Shown: in pieces, positions 7,509 through 17,001 of the stretch
Numbering within the stretch: the stretch's first letter is position 1
Layout: each line of letters starts with the position of its first letter
Source of the DNA: Serinibacter arcticus
GTDB lineage: Bacteria > Actinomycetota > Actinomycetes > Actinomycetales > Beutenbergiaceae
NCBI RefSeq assembly: GCF_003121705.1
Contig: NZ_PYHR01000002.1
Location: 434,001 to 498,000 of the forward strand
Reading direction: 5' to 3'
Length of the DNA stretch: 64,000 nt
Translations under genes and position numbers: made by a program
The notes under the pieces: model-generated
What the model saw: only the letters and a program-made list of their open reading frames with translations
Database searches by the model: none
Told to the model about the DNA's origin: nothing

Positions 7509-8591
7509 GTGACCCTCCCCAGCACGCACCCGCTCGTCGACGGCCGCACCTCCGACTCACCCCTCGTCCGCGCCTACCGCGGCCAGCTCACGCAGCACAC
7601 CCCGGTGTGGTTCATGCGGCAGGCCGGCCGGTCGCTGCCCGAGTACCGCGAGCTGCGCGCCGGCGGCGACATGCTCGCCGCCTGCCTCGACCCCGCCACC
7701 GCGAGCGAGATCACCCTGCAGCCGGTCCGGCGGCACGGCGTCGACGCCGCGATCCTCTTCAGCGACATCGTCATCCCGGTGCTGCTCGCCGGCGTCGACG
7801 TGGAGATCGTGCCCGGCCGTGGCCCCGTGTTCGCGACGCCGGTACGCACGGCCGCGGACGTGGCGGCTTTCCCGCGACTCGACGGCGCCGCGCTCGACCC
7901 CATCCGCGAGGCGGTCGCGCTCACCGTCGCCGCACTCGGCAGCACGCCGCTCATCGCGTTCGCCGGTGCCCCGTTCACGCTCGCGTCCTACCTCGTCGAG
8001 GGCGGACCCTCGAAGGACCAGCAGCGCGCGCGGACCCTCATGCACGCCGACCCCGCGACCTGGACGGCGCTGCTCGAGTGGTGCGCCGGGGTCTCCGGCG
8101 CGTTCCTGCGCGCCCAGGTCGAGGCGGGCGCGAGCGCGGCGCAGGTGTTCGACTCGTGGGTCGGCTCGCTCAGCCGTGAGACCTGGCGCGCCCACGTCGC
8201 CCGCCACACGGCGCGCACGCTCGCCGCGGTGGACGGCCTCGGCGTCCCGAAGGTGCACTTCGGGCTCGGCTCGGCCGGCATCCTCGACCTGCTGCCCGGC
8301 ATCGGTGCCGACGCCGTCGGGGTGGACTGGCGGACCCCGCTGGACGAAGCCGCCGCGCTCGTGCCGCGCTGGCCGCTGCAGGGCAACGTCGACCCGGCCG
8401 TGCTCGGCGCCCCGTGGGAGGTCGTCGAGGCGCACGTGCTCGACGTCCTGCGCCGCGGCGCCGCCGCGCCCGCCCACGTCCTCAACCTCGGCCACGGCGT
8501 CCCGCCGGAGACCGACCCGACGGTCCTGACCCGGATCGTCGAGCTCGTGCACGCGCAGGGCCGTCCGGCCGTCGGGGGCGCGCGCGGATGA
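7509..8591 (+). CDS. hemE: Uroporphyrinogen decarboxylase
   Basis: The 360-residue enzyme decarboxylates the four acetate side chains of uroporphyrinogen III, giving coproporphyrinogen III. The signature PVWFMRQAGRSLPEYRELR is near residue 35, with both substrate-contacting arginines. FSDIVIPV and IAFAGAPFTLASYLVEGG follow, and the C-terminal NLGHGVPPETDP is also conserved. GTG at 7509 was chosen because GAGG lies 8 bases upstream and earlier in-frame starts have no family similarity. It is the first gene of an eight-gene heme operon and its TGA overlaps the hemY ATG. Confidence 0.95.
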   Translation: MTLPSTHPLVDGRTSDSPLVRAYRGQLTQHTPVWFMRQAGRSLPEYRELRAGGDMLAACLDPATASEITLQPVRRHGVDAAILFSDIVIPVLLAGVDVEIVPGRGPVFATPVRTAADVAAFPRLDGAALDPIREAVALTVAALGSTPLIAFAGAPFTLASYLVEGGPSKDQQRARTLMHADPATWTALLEWCAGVSGAFLRAQVEAGASAAQVFDSWVGSLSRETWRAHVARHTARTLAAVDGLGVPKVHFGLGSAGILDLLPGIGADAVGVDWRTPLDEAAALVPRWPLQGNVDPAVLGAPWEVVEAHVLDVLRRGAAAPAHVLNLGHGVPPETDPTVLTRIVELVHAQGRPAVGGARG

Positions 8592-9961
8592 CGATGCCCG
8601 CGACGCGGTCCTCCACCCCGAGCGACGCCCTCCCCGTGATCGTCGTCGGGGCAGGGATCGCGGGGCTGGTCGTCGCGCGCGACCTCGCGGCAGCCGGGGT
8701 TCGCGTCGTCGTCCTCGAGCGCTCGGAGCGCCTCGGCGGCCAGATCGACTCGGCGATGCTCGCGGGCCGCCGCGTCGACGTCGGTGCCGAGTCCTTCGCC
8801 ACCCGGGGCTCCGCGGTCGCCGACCTCCTGGCCGACCTCGGGCTCGCCGACCACGTCCGCAGCCCGCTGGACCGGCCCGCGTGGATCCACTACTCCACGG
8901 GGCGCAGCTATCCGCTGCCGGCGGCGGGCATGCTCGGGATCCCGGTGCGGCCGCTCGCGCGCGAGATGGTCGCGGTGCTCGGCTGGCGGGGTGCGCTGCG
9001 CGCCGCGGCGGATGCCGTGCTCCCGCGACGATCCTTCCCGGCGCGTGCGAGCGTCGGCGACGTGGTCGGCGCGCGCATGGGTCGCACCGTCGTCGAGCGG
9101 CTCGTGGATCCGGTCGTGCGCGGCGTCTACTCCTCCGCGGCCGACAGCCTCCCGCTCACGACGGCGTCGCCCGCCCTCGCCGAGGAGCTGACCCGGACGC
9201 GCCGGCTCGGTCGGGCCGCCCGGAACGTGCGCGCCGCCTCCCCGGCGGGATCGCAGGTCAACGGTCTCGACGGCGGGCTCGCCGCCCTCGTGGACGCGCT
9301 GGCCGCACAGGTGCGGAACGCGGGTGGCACGATCCGCACCGGCGTCGAGGTCGTCAGCCTCGTGCCCGGGGGCCTCCGGGTCCGCCCGCACGACGGCGGT
9401 GCGCCGGGCTCCGAGGAGGAGGTGGCAGGGCCGGTGGTGCTGGCGGCACCGGGGATCGCCCCGGGGACCACGCGCGAGCGCGAGATCACCGTCGTCGCGG
9501 CCGCCGTCCGCTCGCACCGACTGACCGGGGCGCCCCGCGGCACCGGCGTGCTCGTCTCGGCGGGCGCGCCGGACGTCGCCGCCCGCGCGCTGACCCACTC
9601 GAGCGCCAAGTGGTCCTGGCTCGCGGCCGTCGCCGACGTCCACCTGGTCCGGCTGTCCTACGACGTCCCACCCGCGCCGGAGGACCTCGAGCGGGTGCTC
9701 GAGTGCGACGTCCGCGCGCTGACGGGTGCGACCGATGCCGAGGTGCTCGAGCACGTCGCCCGCACCTGGCGGCGCACGCTCGCCGTCTTCCCCGATCCGC
9801 AGGCCGACCCGGCGGGCTCGCCCCGGCTCGTCGGCGAGGCCTCCGGCCGCACCGGGCTGGCGTCGATCGTGCCGCACGCCCGAACGGTCGCCGCCGAGCT
9901 CGCCGCGGCCGAGCCCCTCTCCTCCTCCACCACCTCCACCACCCAAGGAGCACCGTCATGA
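8588..9961 (+). CDS. hemY: Coproporphyrinogen III oxidase (HemY/CgoX type, FAD flavoprotein)
   Basis: The 457-residue flavoprotein belongs to the protoporphyrinogen-oxidase-like amine-oxidase fold. In Gram-positive bacteria with HemQ, it oxidises coproporphyrinogen III to coproporphyrin III with oxygen. The dinucleotide motif IVVGAGIAGLVVARDL is at residues about 18-33, followed by VLERSERLGGQI. GRTVVERLVDPVVRGVYS and the C-terminal FAD contact LVGEASGRTGLASIV are also seen. It overlaps hemE and hemQ by ATGA at both ends. The operon context with hemQ and hemH argues for the coproporphyrin rather than the protoporphyrin route. Confidence 0.92.
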   Translation: MTMPATRSSTPSDALPVIVVGAGIAGLVVARDLAAAGVRVVVLERSERLGGQIDSAMLAGRRVDVGAESFATRGSAVADLLADLGLADHVRSPLDRPAWIHYSTGRSYPLPAAGMLGIPVRPLAREMVAVLGWRGALRAAADAVLPRRSFPARASVGDVVGARMGRTVVERLVDPVVRGVYSSAADSLPLTTASPALAEELTRTRRLGRAARNVRAASPAGSQVNGLDGGLAALVDALAAQVRNAGGTIRTGVEVVSLVPGGLRVRPHDGGAPGSEEEVAGPVVLAAPGIAPGTTREREITVVAAAVRSHRLTGAPRGTGVLVSAGAPDVAARALTHSSAKWSWLAAVADVHLVRLSYDVPPAPEDLERVLECDVRALTGATDAEVLEHVARTWRRTLAVFPDPQADPAGSPRLVGEASGRTGLASIVPHARTVAAELAAAEPLSSSTTSTTQGAPS

Positions 9962-10611
9962 CCACCGAACGTCTCGGTTACGCGCTGTGGGCGGTCTTCC
10001 GCCGCGAGGGAGCCCACCCGGTCGCCGACGGCCTGGCCGGTGCCGGCGAGGAGATCGCCGCGCTCGGCGTCGACCTGCGAGGCATCTACGACGTCTCCGG
10101 CCTGCGGTCCGACGCCGACCTCATGGTCTGGCTGACCGGCGAGGAGCCCTCGGCGCTGCAGCGGGCCCTGCGTGTGCTGCGCCGCCTCGAGCCTTTCGCC
10201 TCGATGCCGGGCACGTGGAACGCGCTCGGGGTGCACCGCGAGGCCGAGTTCACCGCCAACCACTCGCCGGCGTACATGAAGGGCCTGCCGCCGAAGCCCT
10301 GGCTGACGGTCTACCCGTTCGTGCGCAGCTACGAGTGGTACGTCCTGCCCGAGGAGGAGCGCCGCGCGATGCTCGGCCAGCACGGCCGGTCCGGCTCGGC
10401 CTACCCCCAGGTGCAGACCAACACGGTCGCGAGCTTCGCGCTCGGCGACTACGAGTGGCTGCTCGCGCTGGAGTCGGAGGAGCTGGTCGACCTGGTCGAC
10501 CTCATGCGCCACCTGCGGGCCACCGACGCCCGCCTGCACGTCCGCGAGGAGATCCCGTTCTTCACGGGACGACTGATCAGCACCGACGAGATCGAGGAGG
10601 TCGTGGCATGA
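9958..10611 (+). CDS. hemQ: Coproheme decarboxylase
   Basis: The 217-residue chlorite-dismutase-family protein performs the last step of the coproporphyrin-dependent pathway. It decarboxylates Fe-coproporphyrin III (coproheme) to heme b with hydrogen peroxide. Diagnostic segments are FVRSYEWYVLPEEERRAML, then GQHGR with the proximal heme-ligand histidine, and QVQTNTVASFALGDYEWLLA. AAGGAG lies 7 bases before ATG. The start overlaps the hemY stop and the stop overlaps the hemH start. Its presence defines the pathway used by this organism. Confidence 0.95.
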   Translation: MTTERLGYALWAVFRREGAHPVADGLAGAGEEIAALGVDLRGIYDVSGLRSDADLMVWLTGEEPSALQRALRVLRRLEPFASMPGTWNALGVHREAEFTANHSPAYMKGLPPKPWLTVYPFVRSYEWYVLPEEERRAMLGQHGRSGSAYPQVQTNTVASFALGDYEWLLALESEELVDLVDLMRHLRATDARLHVREEIPFFTGRLISTDEIEEVVA

Positions 10612-11819
10612 GCACCCAGCCCACCGTCAGCGAGCACACGAGCGCAGCGGCCAGCGGCGCGACCACCGGCGAGGTGCTGTTCGCCTCTGCCGCCGCCTCC
10701 ACCGGGCCCCGCCACGTCGAGGTCCCCACGGCCTACGACGGCATCCTGCTGGCCGGCTTCGGCGGCCCCGAGGGGCAGGAGGACGTCATCCCGTTCCTGC
10801 GCAACGTCACCCGCGGCCGCGGCATCCCGGACGAGCGGCTGGAGGAGGTCGCGCACCACTACCGCCACTTCGGCGGTGTGAGCCCGATCAACGAGCACAA
10901 CCGCGAGCTCAAGGCGGCCCTCGAGGCCGAGCTCGCGGCCCGCGGGATCGACCTCCCCGTCTACTGGGGGAACCGCAACTGGGCGCCCTACCTGAACGAG
11001 GCCGTCGAGCAGGCCGAGGCGGCGGGGGACCGCACCCTGATCGCCATCGCCACCAGCGCCTACTCGAGCTTCTCCTCCTGCCGGCAGTACCGCGAGGACT
11101 TCGCGAGGGTGCTGACGGAGACGGGTCTCGGGGGCACCGTCACCATCGACAAGGTGCGTCCGTTCTTCGACCACCCCGCGTTCGTGCACACGTTCATCGA
11201 GGGCGTGCGCGACGCCGTCGCCACGCTGACGGCCGACGGCGTGGCCACCTCAGCGATCCGCGTGCTGTTCTCCACCCACAGCATCCCCACGGTCGACGCC
11301 ACCCGCTCGGGCCCGTCGTTCCTCGAGCTGGGGGAGCACGGCGCGTACGAGGCGCAGCACCTCGCCGTGGCGGAAGTGGTGATGGCGGCGCAGGAGGTCG
11401 AGGGCGTGGCCTGGAACCTCGTCTACCAGTCGCGGTCGGGGCCGCCCACGCAGCCCTGGCTCGAGCCCGACATCAACGACCTCATCGAGACGCTGCCGGG
11501 CGAGGGCGTCGAGGCGGTCGTCATCGTGCCGCTCGGGTTCGTCAGCGACCACATGGAGGTCATGTGGGACCTGGACGAGGAGGCGACCGAGAGCGCGGCC
11601 GAGCACGGTCTGCGGTCGATCCGCACGCCCACGCCCGGCATCGACCCCACCTACGTCACCGGACTGGTCGACCTCGTGCTGGAGCGCGTGAACGGCACCC
11701 CGGCCGCGCAGCGCCCCGCGGTGACCGAGCTCGGCCCGTGGTTCGACGTCTGCCGCCCGGGCTGCTGCGAGAACATCCGCGCCGGGTTCAAGCCCGCGGC
11801 CGCCGGCGTGGTGCCGTGA
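10608..11819 (+). CDS. hemH: Coproporphyrin III ferrochelatase
   Basis: The 403-residue enzyme inserts Fe2+ into coproporphyrin III. An unusual polar N-terminal extension of about 40 residues precedes YDGILLAGFGGPEGQEDVI. The catalytic histidine lies in VLFSTHSIPTVDA and the metal-site glutamate region in VIVPLGFVSDHMEVMWDLD. A cysteine in YSSFSSCRQY and three near the C-terminus (VCRPGCCEN) match the positions used for a [2Fe-2S] cluster in actinobacterial ferrochelatases. Coupling to hemQ and hemC is by 4-base overlaps. The role in the coproporphyrin route is inferred from hemQ. Confidence 0.93.
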   Translation: MSTQPTVSEHTSAAASGATTGEVLFASAAASTGPRHVEVPTAYDGILLAGFGGPEGQEDVIPFLRNVTRGRGIPDERLEEVAHHYRHFGGVSPINEHNRELKAALEAELAARGIDLPVYWGNRNWAPYLNEAVEQAEAAGDRTLIAIATSAYSSFSSCRQYREDFARVLTETGLGGTVTIDKVRPFFDHPAFVHTFIEGVRDAVATLTADGVATSAIRVLFSTHSIPTVDATRSGPSFLELGEHGAYEAQHLAVAEVVMAAQEVEGVAWNLVYQSRSGPPTQPWLEPDINDLIETLPGEGVEAVVIVPLGFVSDHMEVMWDLDEEATESAAEHGLRSIRTPTPGIDPTYVTGLVDLVLERVNGTPAAQRPAVTELGPWFDVCRPGCCENIRAGFKPAAAGVVP

Positions 11820-12748
11820 CGCCGCTGCGCATCGGCACGAGGGCCAGCGCGCTCGCGCTGACCCAGACGACGGCGTGGGCCTCCTCCCTCGGTCTGCCCG
11901 AGGGTTCCTACGAGCTGGTCCGGATCACGTCCGAGGGCGACCGCAGCACCGCGTCGCTGGCCTCCCTCGGAGGGACCGGCGTGTTCGTCTCGGCGCTGCG
12001 GGAGGCGCTGTTGGCGGGTCAGGTCGACGTGGTCGTGCACTCCTGCAAGGACCTGCCCACCGCCCCCGCCGACGGCATCGACCTCGTCGCGGTACCGCCG
12101 CGCGAGGACCAGCGCGACGCGCTCGTCGCCGCGGGCGGCCTGCGGCTCGAGGCCCTGCCGGAGGGCGCCGTGGTCGGGACCGGGTCGCCGCGGCGCCGGG
12201 CGCAGCTGCGCGCCCGCCGGCCGGACCTGCTCGTCGTCGACATCCGCGGCAACGTCGACACCCGGTTGCGACGGGTGCTCGACCCCACCACCGAGCCCGA
12301 GCGCCGGCTCGATGCCGTGGTGCTCGCGGCGGCCGGGCTCGCCCGGCTCGGCCGCAGCGACGTCGTGACCGAGCTGCTCGAGCTCGAGGACTGGCCGACG
12401 GCGCCCGCGCAGGGGGCTCTCGCCGTCGAGATGCGGGCCGACGCAGATCCCGAGCAGCGCGCGGCCGTCGCCGGCACCGACCACGCCGCCACCCGCACGG
12501 CGATCGCGTTCGAGCGGGACGTGCTGCGGATCCTCGAGGCCGGCTGCGCCGCGCCGCTCGGGGTCTCGGCGCTGCCGTCGCGCGACGGCGAGCCGGGCAC
12601 CGACCCCACCGACGTGGAGGTCGTGGCCGGGGCGTACTCGCTCGACGGCGCCCGGAGCGTGCGTGCGCGCGCCCGGCTGGGCTCGGCCACGCCCCAGGAC
12701 GTCGTGACCGAGCTGCTCGCGGGCGGGGCCGAGGCGCTGCTGCGATGA
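11816..12748 (+). CDS. hemC: Hydroxymethylbilane synthase (porphobilinogen deaminase)
   Basis: The 310-residue enzyme polymerises four porphobilinogens into hydroxymethylbilane. LRIGTRASALALTQT opens the protein. VHSCKDLPTAPADGI holds the catalytic Asp, and GTGSPRRRAQLRARRPDL holds the substrate-binding arginines. LEAGCAAPLGV carries the cysteine that binds the dipyrromethane cofactor. The GTG start overlaps the hemH TGA. The stop codon lies in a 14-bp tandem duplication, and hemD begins 24 bases later. This is the only gap inside an otherwise overlapping operon. Confidence 0.95.
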   Translation: MTPLRIGTRASALALTQTTAWASSLGLPEGSYELVRITSEGDRSTASLASLGGTGVFVSALREALLAGQVDVVVHSCKDLPTAPADGIDLVAVPPREDQRDALVAAGGLRLEALPEGAVVGTGSPRRRAQLRARRPDLLVVDIRGNVDTRLRRVLDPTTEPERRLDAVVLAAAGLARLGRSDVVTELLELEDWPTAPAQGALAVEMRADADPEQRAAVAGTDHAATRTAIAFERDVLRILEAGCAAPLGVSALPSRDGEPGTDPTDVEVVAGAYSLDGARSVRARARLGSATPQDVVTELLAGGAEALLR

Positions 12749-12768
12749 CGGACCTGCGATGACGGACC
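12741..12768. repeat. 14-bp tandem duplication at the hemC stop
   Basis: TGCGATGACGGACC is repeated at 12741-12754 and 12755-12768. The first copy contains the hemC stop. The duplication creates the hemC-hemD gap and probably replaced an original stop-start overlap. Confidence 0.85.
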
Positions 12769-12772
12769 GGTC

Positions 12773-13564
12773 ATGAGCGACGACGACGCCACCTCCGACG
12801 GTGACGGCCTCCGCGGCCGCACCGTGCTGCTCACCCGCGCGGGTGAGGGCGGCCGGATCTGGCAGACCCAGGTGCGCGCCCGCGGTGGTGACGCGCTGCT
12901 GGACGCCCTCCAGGACTACCGTCCGACGTCGCGGCCCGAGGCCCTGATCGCGGCGGCCGCCGACCTCGCGGGCTACGACTGGCTGGTGCTCACGAGCGTC
13001 CGGGCCGTCGAGGCTCTCGTCGCGGCCGCCGGCGCGGGCGGGCTGCGCCCCGGCGGGGTCGCCGTCGCCGCGGTGGGGAACGCGACCGCCGAGGCCGCGC
13101 GGCGGGTGGGGCTCGCCGTCGTCCTCGTCCCGGAGCGCCAGAGCGCCGAGGGACTGCTGGCCGCCTGGCCGCTGACGACCGCCGGCGCCCGGGTGCTGCT
13201 GCCGCTGTCCGCGCTCGCGCCGTCGACCCTGCCCGACGCCCTCGCGGCGTTCGGGGCCGTGCCCGAGCGGGTGGAGGCGTACACGGTCCAGCCGCGTCCG
13301 CCGCGACTCGAGGTCGAGCGCGCGCTGAGCGAGGGCCGCGTCCACGGCGTCGTCCTCACCTCCGGGAGCACCGCCCGCCGGTTCGCGGAGGTCGCCGCCG
13401 CGCACCCGCCCGTCCCCGTCGTCGTCGCGATCGGTCAGCCGACCGCCGAGGCGGCCACCGCCGCCGGCCTCACCGTCGACGCCGTCCCCGACCACCCCGA
13501 CCCGGGCAGCGTGCTGCTGACCCTCGCCGACGCCCTCGACGCCCGTCTGGAGAACCGCCCGTGA
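12773..13564 (+). CDS. hemD: Uroporphyrinogen-III synthase
   Basis: The 263-residue protein closes hydroxymethylbilane with inversion of ring D. Sequence conservation in this family is low. Support comes from [20 protein letters not shown] at the start, [15 protein letters not shown] (the W-x-x-F/V-T-S motif), [15 protein letters not shown], and [16 protein letters not shown] in the second domain. Position between hemC and hemB in the heme operon confirms the call. It ends with a GTGA overlap onto hemB. Confidence 0.88.
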   Translation: MSDDDATSDGDGLRGRTVLLTRAGEGGRIWQTQVRARGGDALLDALQDYRPTSRPEALIAAAADLAGYDWLVLTSVRAVEALVAAAGAGGLRPGGVAVAAVGNATAEAARRVGLAVVLVPERQSAEGLLAAWPLTTAGARVLLPLSALAPSTLPDALAAFGAVPERVEAYTVQPRPPRLEVERALSEGRVHGVVLTSGSTARRFAEVAAAHPPVPVVVAIGQPTAEAATAAGLTVDAVPDHPDPGSVLLTLADALDARLENRP

Positions 13565-14538
13565 CCCCTGCCCCGTACCTCCGCCCCCGCCGGCTGCGGG
13601 CGACGCCCGCGCTGCGCGAGCTGACCCGCGAGACCCGGCTCCACCCGCGTCAGCTCGTGCTGCCGATGTTCGTCCGGGAGGGAGCGTCCGAGCCCGTGCC
13701 GATCGCCTCCATGCCCGGCGTCGTGCAGCACTCCACCGACAGCTTCCGTCGCGCGCTGGTGGAGGCCGCCGAGGCCGGCATCGGTGGCGTGATGCTGTTC
13801 GGCGTCCCGACCGCCAAGGACGCGCGCGGCTCCGGTGCCGACGACCCCCGCGGCGTGCTCAACGCCGCGACGGCCGTCGCCGTGGCCGAGGTCGGCGACG
13901 CGCTGGTCGTGCAGACCGACCTGTGCCTGGACGAGTTCACCGACCACGGCCACTGCGGCGTGCTGGACGCCCGCGGCGACGTCGACAACGACGCCACGCT
14001 CGAGCGCTACGCCGCGATGGCGCTGGCGCAGGCCGAGGCGGGTTCGGCCCTGCTGGGGCTGTCGGGAATGATGGACGGTCAGGTCGAGGCCGTCCGCGCC
14101 GCGCTCGACGACGCCGGACGCTCCGGCACCGCGATCCTCGCCTACAGCGCGAAGTACGCCTCGGCGTTCTACGGCCCGTTCCGCGAGGCCGTCGACTCGT
14201 CGCTGCAGGGCGACCGCCGCACCTACCAGCTGGACCCGGGCAACGCCCGCGAGGGCCTGCGCGAGGCCGAGCTCGACGTCACGGAGGGGGCCGACGTCGT
14301 GATGGTCAAGCCGGCGGGCTCCTACCTCGACGTGCTCGGCGCGCTGGCGGCGACCTCCCCGGTCCCCGTCTGGGCCTACCAGGTCAGCGGCGAGTACTCG
14401 ATGATCGAGGCCGCCGCCGCGCACGGCTGGATCGACCGCCGGCGCGCGGTCGAGGAGTCGCTGCTCTCGATCCGCCGGGCCGGTGCCGACGCCGTCCTGA
14501 CCTACTTCGCCACGGAGGTGGCCGCATGGCTCCGCTGA
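13561..14538 (+). CDS. hemB: Delta-aminolevulinic acid dehydratase (porphobilinogen synthase)
   Basis: The 325-residue enzyme condenses two aminolevulinates to porphobilinogen. The Schiff-base lysines are in [16 protein letters not shown] and [15 protein letters not shown]. The metal loop reads [15 protein letters not shown] with Asp replacing one cysteine of zinc enzymes, so this copy may depend partly on magnesium. [14 protein letters not shown] is the conserved active-site lid region. The GTG start overlaps hemD. The 3' end overlaps hemL by 13 bases, tighter than the rest of the operon. Confidence 0.95.
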   Translation: MTPAPYLRPRRLRATPALRELTRETRLHPRQLVLPMFVREGASEPVPIASMPGVVQHSTDSFRRALVEAAEAGIGGVMLFGVPTAKDARGSGADDPRGVLNAATAVAVAEVGDALVVQTDLCLDEFTDHGHCGVLDARGDVDNDATLERYAAMALAQAEAGSALLGLSGMMDGQVEAVRAALDDAGRSGTAILAYSAKYASAFYGPFREAVDSSLQGDRRTYQLDPGNAREGLREAELDVTEGADVVMVKPAGSYLDVLGALAATSPVPVWAYQVSGEYSMIEAAAAHGWIDRRRAVEESLLSIRRAGADAVLTYFATEVAAWLR

Positions 14539-15893
14539 CCCGGACCGGGCAGACCGACCCGAGCACGCCGACCAACGAGCAGGAGTTCGACCGCTCGCGC
14601 GCCGTCATCCCCGGCGGCGTGAACTCGCCGGTGCGCGCGTACGGCTCGGTCGGCGGCACGCCGCGGTTCCTCGCGAGCGCCTCGGGCCCGTACGTCACGG
14701 ACGTCGCCGGTCGCACCTACGTCGACCTCGTCTGCTCGTGGGGACCCGCGCTGCTGGGCCACGCGCACCCCGAGGTCGTGGCCGCCGTGCAGGAGGCCGC
14801 CGCCCGCGGGCTGTCGTTCGGCGCCCCCACCCACGGCGAGACCGAGCTCGCCGAGACCGTGGTGGCGCGCCTCGACGTCTCCGGTCGCCGCGCGCTCGAG
14901 CGGCTGCGCCTCGTCTCCACGGGTACCGAGGCGACGATGACGGCGATCCGGCTCGCCCGTGGTGCGACCGACCGCCCGCTGGTGGTGAAGTTCGCCGGCC
15001 ACTACCACGGCCACTCCGACGGCCTGCTGGCCGAGGCGGGCTCCGGCGTCGCCACGCAGGGGCTGCCCGGATCCGCCGGCATCCCCGCCGAGATCGCGGC
15101 GCAGACGCTCGTGCTGCCCTACAACGACCTGGACGCGCTCGACGTCGCGTTCGCCGCGCACCCGGGTCGGATCGCCGCCGTCATCACCGAGGGCGCCGGC
15201 GCGAACGCCGGTGTGCTCCTCCCGCAGACCGGTTTCAACGCCGCCCTGGCCGCGCGCACCCGCGCGGCGGGCGCCCTGCTGATCCTCGACGAGGTGCTCA
15301 CCGGCTTCCGCGTCGACCCCGCCGGCTGGTGGGGACTGGAGCAGCGCGACGGCGCCGACTGGACTCCCGACCTCGTCACGTTCGGGAAGGTCGTCGGAGG
15401 CGGGATGCCACTGGCGGCCGTCGGCGGGCGACGCGACGTGCTGGAGCTGCTCGCCCCGCTCGGCCCCGTCTACCAGGCGGGCACGCTGAGCGGGAACCCG
15501 CTCGCCGTCGCGGCCGGGCTCGCGACGCTGCGGCTCGCCGACGCCGACGTCTACGCACGCGTCGACGCCGCGGCCGGCGCGATCGCCGACGGGCTGGAGG
15601 ACGTGTTCGTCGCCCTCGGGCACGCCGTCACCGTCTCGCGGGCCGGCAGCTTGTTCTCGCTGGCGTTCCGGGACGGCGAGGTGCGCGACTACGACGACGC
15701 CCGCGACCAGGAGGGGTGGCGCTACCGCGCGTTCTTCGCCTCGATGCTCGAGCAGGGGATCTCGCTGCCCCCGAGCGTCTACGAGGCGTGGTTCCTCTCG
15801 GCGGCGCACGACGACGCCGTCGTCGACCGGGTCCTGCAGGCGCTGCCGGCGGCCGCTCGTGCCGCGGTCGAGGCGCGGCCGCCCGCGGCCTGA
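14526..15893 (+). CDS. hemL: Glutamate-1-semialdehyde 2,1-aminomutase
   Basis: The 455-residue PLP enzyme converts the hemA product glutamate-1-semialdehyde to aminolevulinate. [20 protein letters not shown] begins the conserved part, [18 protein letters not shown] binds the PLP phosphate, and [19 protein letters not shown] contains the Schiff-base lysine. The ATG at 14526 lies inside hemB. It is the last gene of the heme operon, and a GC-rich hairpin follows at 15894-15922. Having hemL in one direction and hemA in the other places the two ALA-forming steps under separate promoters. Confidence 0.95.
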   Translation: MAPLTRTGQTDPSTPTNEQEFDRSRAVIPGGVNSPVRAYGSVGGTPRFLASASGPYVTDVAGRTYVDLVCSWGPALLGHAHPEVVAAVQEAAARGLSFGAPTHGETELAETVVARLDVSGRRALERLRLVSTGTEATMTAIRLARGATDRPLVVKFAGHYHGHSDGLLAEAGSGVATQGLPGSAGIPAEIAAQTLVLPYNDLDALDVAFAAHPGRIAAVITEGAGANAGVLLPQTGFNAALAARTRAAGALLILDEVLTGFRVDPAGWWGLEQRDGADWTPDLVTFGKVVGGGMPLAAVGGRRDVLELLAPLGPVYQAGTLSGNPLAVAAGLATLRLADADVYARVDAAAGAIADGLEDVFVALGHAVTVSRAGSLFSLAFRDGEVRDYDDARDQEGWRYRAFFASMLEQGISLPPSVYEAWFLSAAHDDAVVDRVLQALPAAARAAVEARPPAA

Positions 15894-15922
15894 GGGGGCG
15901 CGGCCCGAGGGCCGCGGCGCCC
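15894..15922. terminator. GC-rich hairpin between convergent hemL and siderophore gene
   Basis: CGGCCC-GAG-GGGCCG forms a stable inner stem, with partly paired flanks GGGGGCG and CGGCGCCC. It lies in the 30-base gap between two convergent genes. There is no U-tract, as is common in actinobacteria. Confidence 0.45.
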
Positions 15923-15923
15923 G

Positions 15924-16876
15924 TCAGGCGTTGCGCTCGGACTGGCCCTCGCGCCAGTAGCCCATGAACGCCACGCGCTTGCGGTCGATCCCGCGGCCGG
16001 TGACCAGGGCCCGGCGCATCGCCTTGATGACGGCGGACTCGCCGGCGAGCCAGGCGTAGAGCTCGCCCGAGCCCACGGCCTCGGGCGACTCCCACAGGCC
16101 CTGGGTGTCGACGTCGACGTCGTCGAGGTTCTGGGGCCGGGGCGCCGCGGCGGCCGAGACGATCGCGGGGTGGTCGTCGAGCCAGCGCGTGACGGCCGGC
16201 AGCACGCGCTCGCCGACGCGCCGGCCGTCCCGGGGAGCCAGGTCACGGAGAACGAGGCCGGGTGGTCGACGGTCAGCACGTCCGCGGCGGTCGGCACCTC
16301 GATGAACGCGTGCACGTCGCGGCCGGCGGGCAGCATCTCCAGGATCGCGCAGATCGCGGGGGCGGCCGTCTCGTCGCCCGCCAGGAGCAGGTGGTGGGCC
16401 GTGCCCGGACGGAAGTCGATCCCGAGCGAGGACTGCTCCGAACGCCCGTCGGGGCCGACCAGCACGAGCTCGTCGCCCGGGACCGCGCGCTGGACCCAGC
16501 GCGAGGCCGGACCCATGTCGCCGTGGCAGACGAAGTCGACCGTGACGGTCCGCGCGGCGGTGTCGACCCGACGCACGGTGTAGGTGCGGATCGGGTTGCG
16601 ATCCTCGACGGGGGTGGCGCGCCAGGTCCCGTACCAGGCGAAGGCCTCGCTCTGCTCGTCGTCGTCGGCCCCGAGGTCGGCCAGACGGCCGTCGGGGAGC
16701 GGGAAGACGAGCTTGATGCGCTGGTCGAGGCGATCCGTCCCGAAGTGCTCGAACCGGGGCGAGGTGAACACGACGCGGAGGAAGTGCTCGCCGAGCGGCT
16801 GCACCGACTGCACCCGGGCGCGGTACGGCCGGCTCGCCGGCCTGGTGGCCGGGGCGAGGGAGCTCGGGACGGGCAT
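15924..16876 (-). pseudogene. Siderophore-interacting protein (FAD ferric-siderophore reductase) with a frameshift
   Basis: The N-terminal frame starts at ATG 16876. It has the FAD-binding PYRARVQSVQPLGEHFLRVV, NPIRTYTVRRVD and GPASRWVQRAVPGDEL segments, and the NAD-side LLLAGDETAAPAICAILEML. It reads to FSVTWLPG, where the frame breaks. One added base in the G4 run at 16232-16235 restores RDGRRVGERVLPAVTRWL and the end ALVTGRGIDRKRVAFMGYWR, typical of the family C-terminus. The full protein would be about 317 residues. It should reduce imported ferric siderophores in the cytoplasm, and an IdeR/DtxR-like box lies upstream. The break may be a sequencing undercall. Confidence 0.8.
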
Positions 16877-16926
16877 GCGGGGGATCGCCTCCAGGGTGCG
16901 GCGGGGATGACGGACGCGTTGTTGAC

Positions 16927-16945
16927 TGAGGCGAGCCTAACCTCC
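16927..16945. promoter_or_regulatory. IdeR/DtxR-like iron box upstream of the siderophore-interacting gene
   Basis: The 19 bases TGAGGCGAGCCTAACCTCC match the DtxR/IdeR consensus TWAGGTWAGSCTWACCTWA at 14 of 19 positions, including the whole right half AGCCTAACCT. The site is 51 bases upstream of the ATG on the minus strand, suited to iron-dependent repression. Confidence 0.65.
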
Positions 16946-17001
16946 CACGGCCGCCGATGGGGCGTGAGCCCGGTCTCAGGGGTCGGCCGTAGGGTCGAGG
17001 T

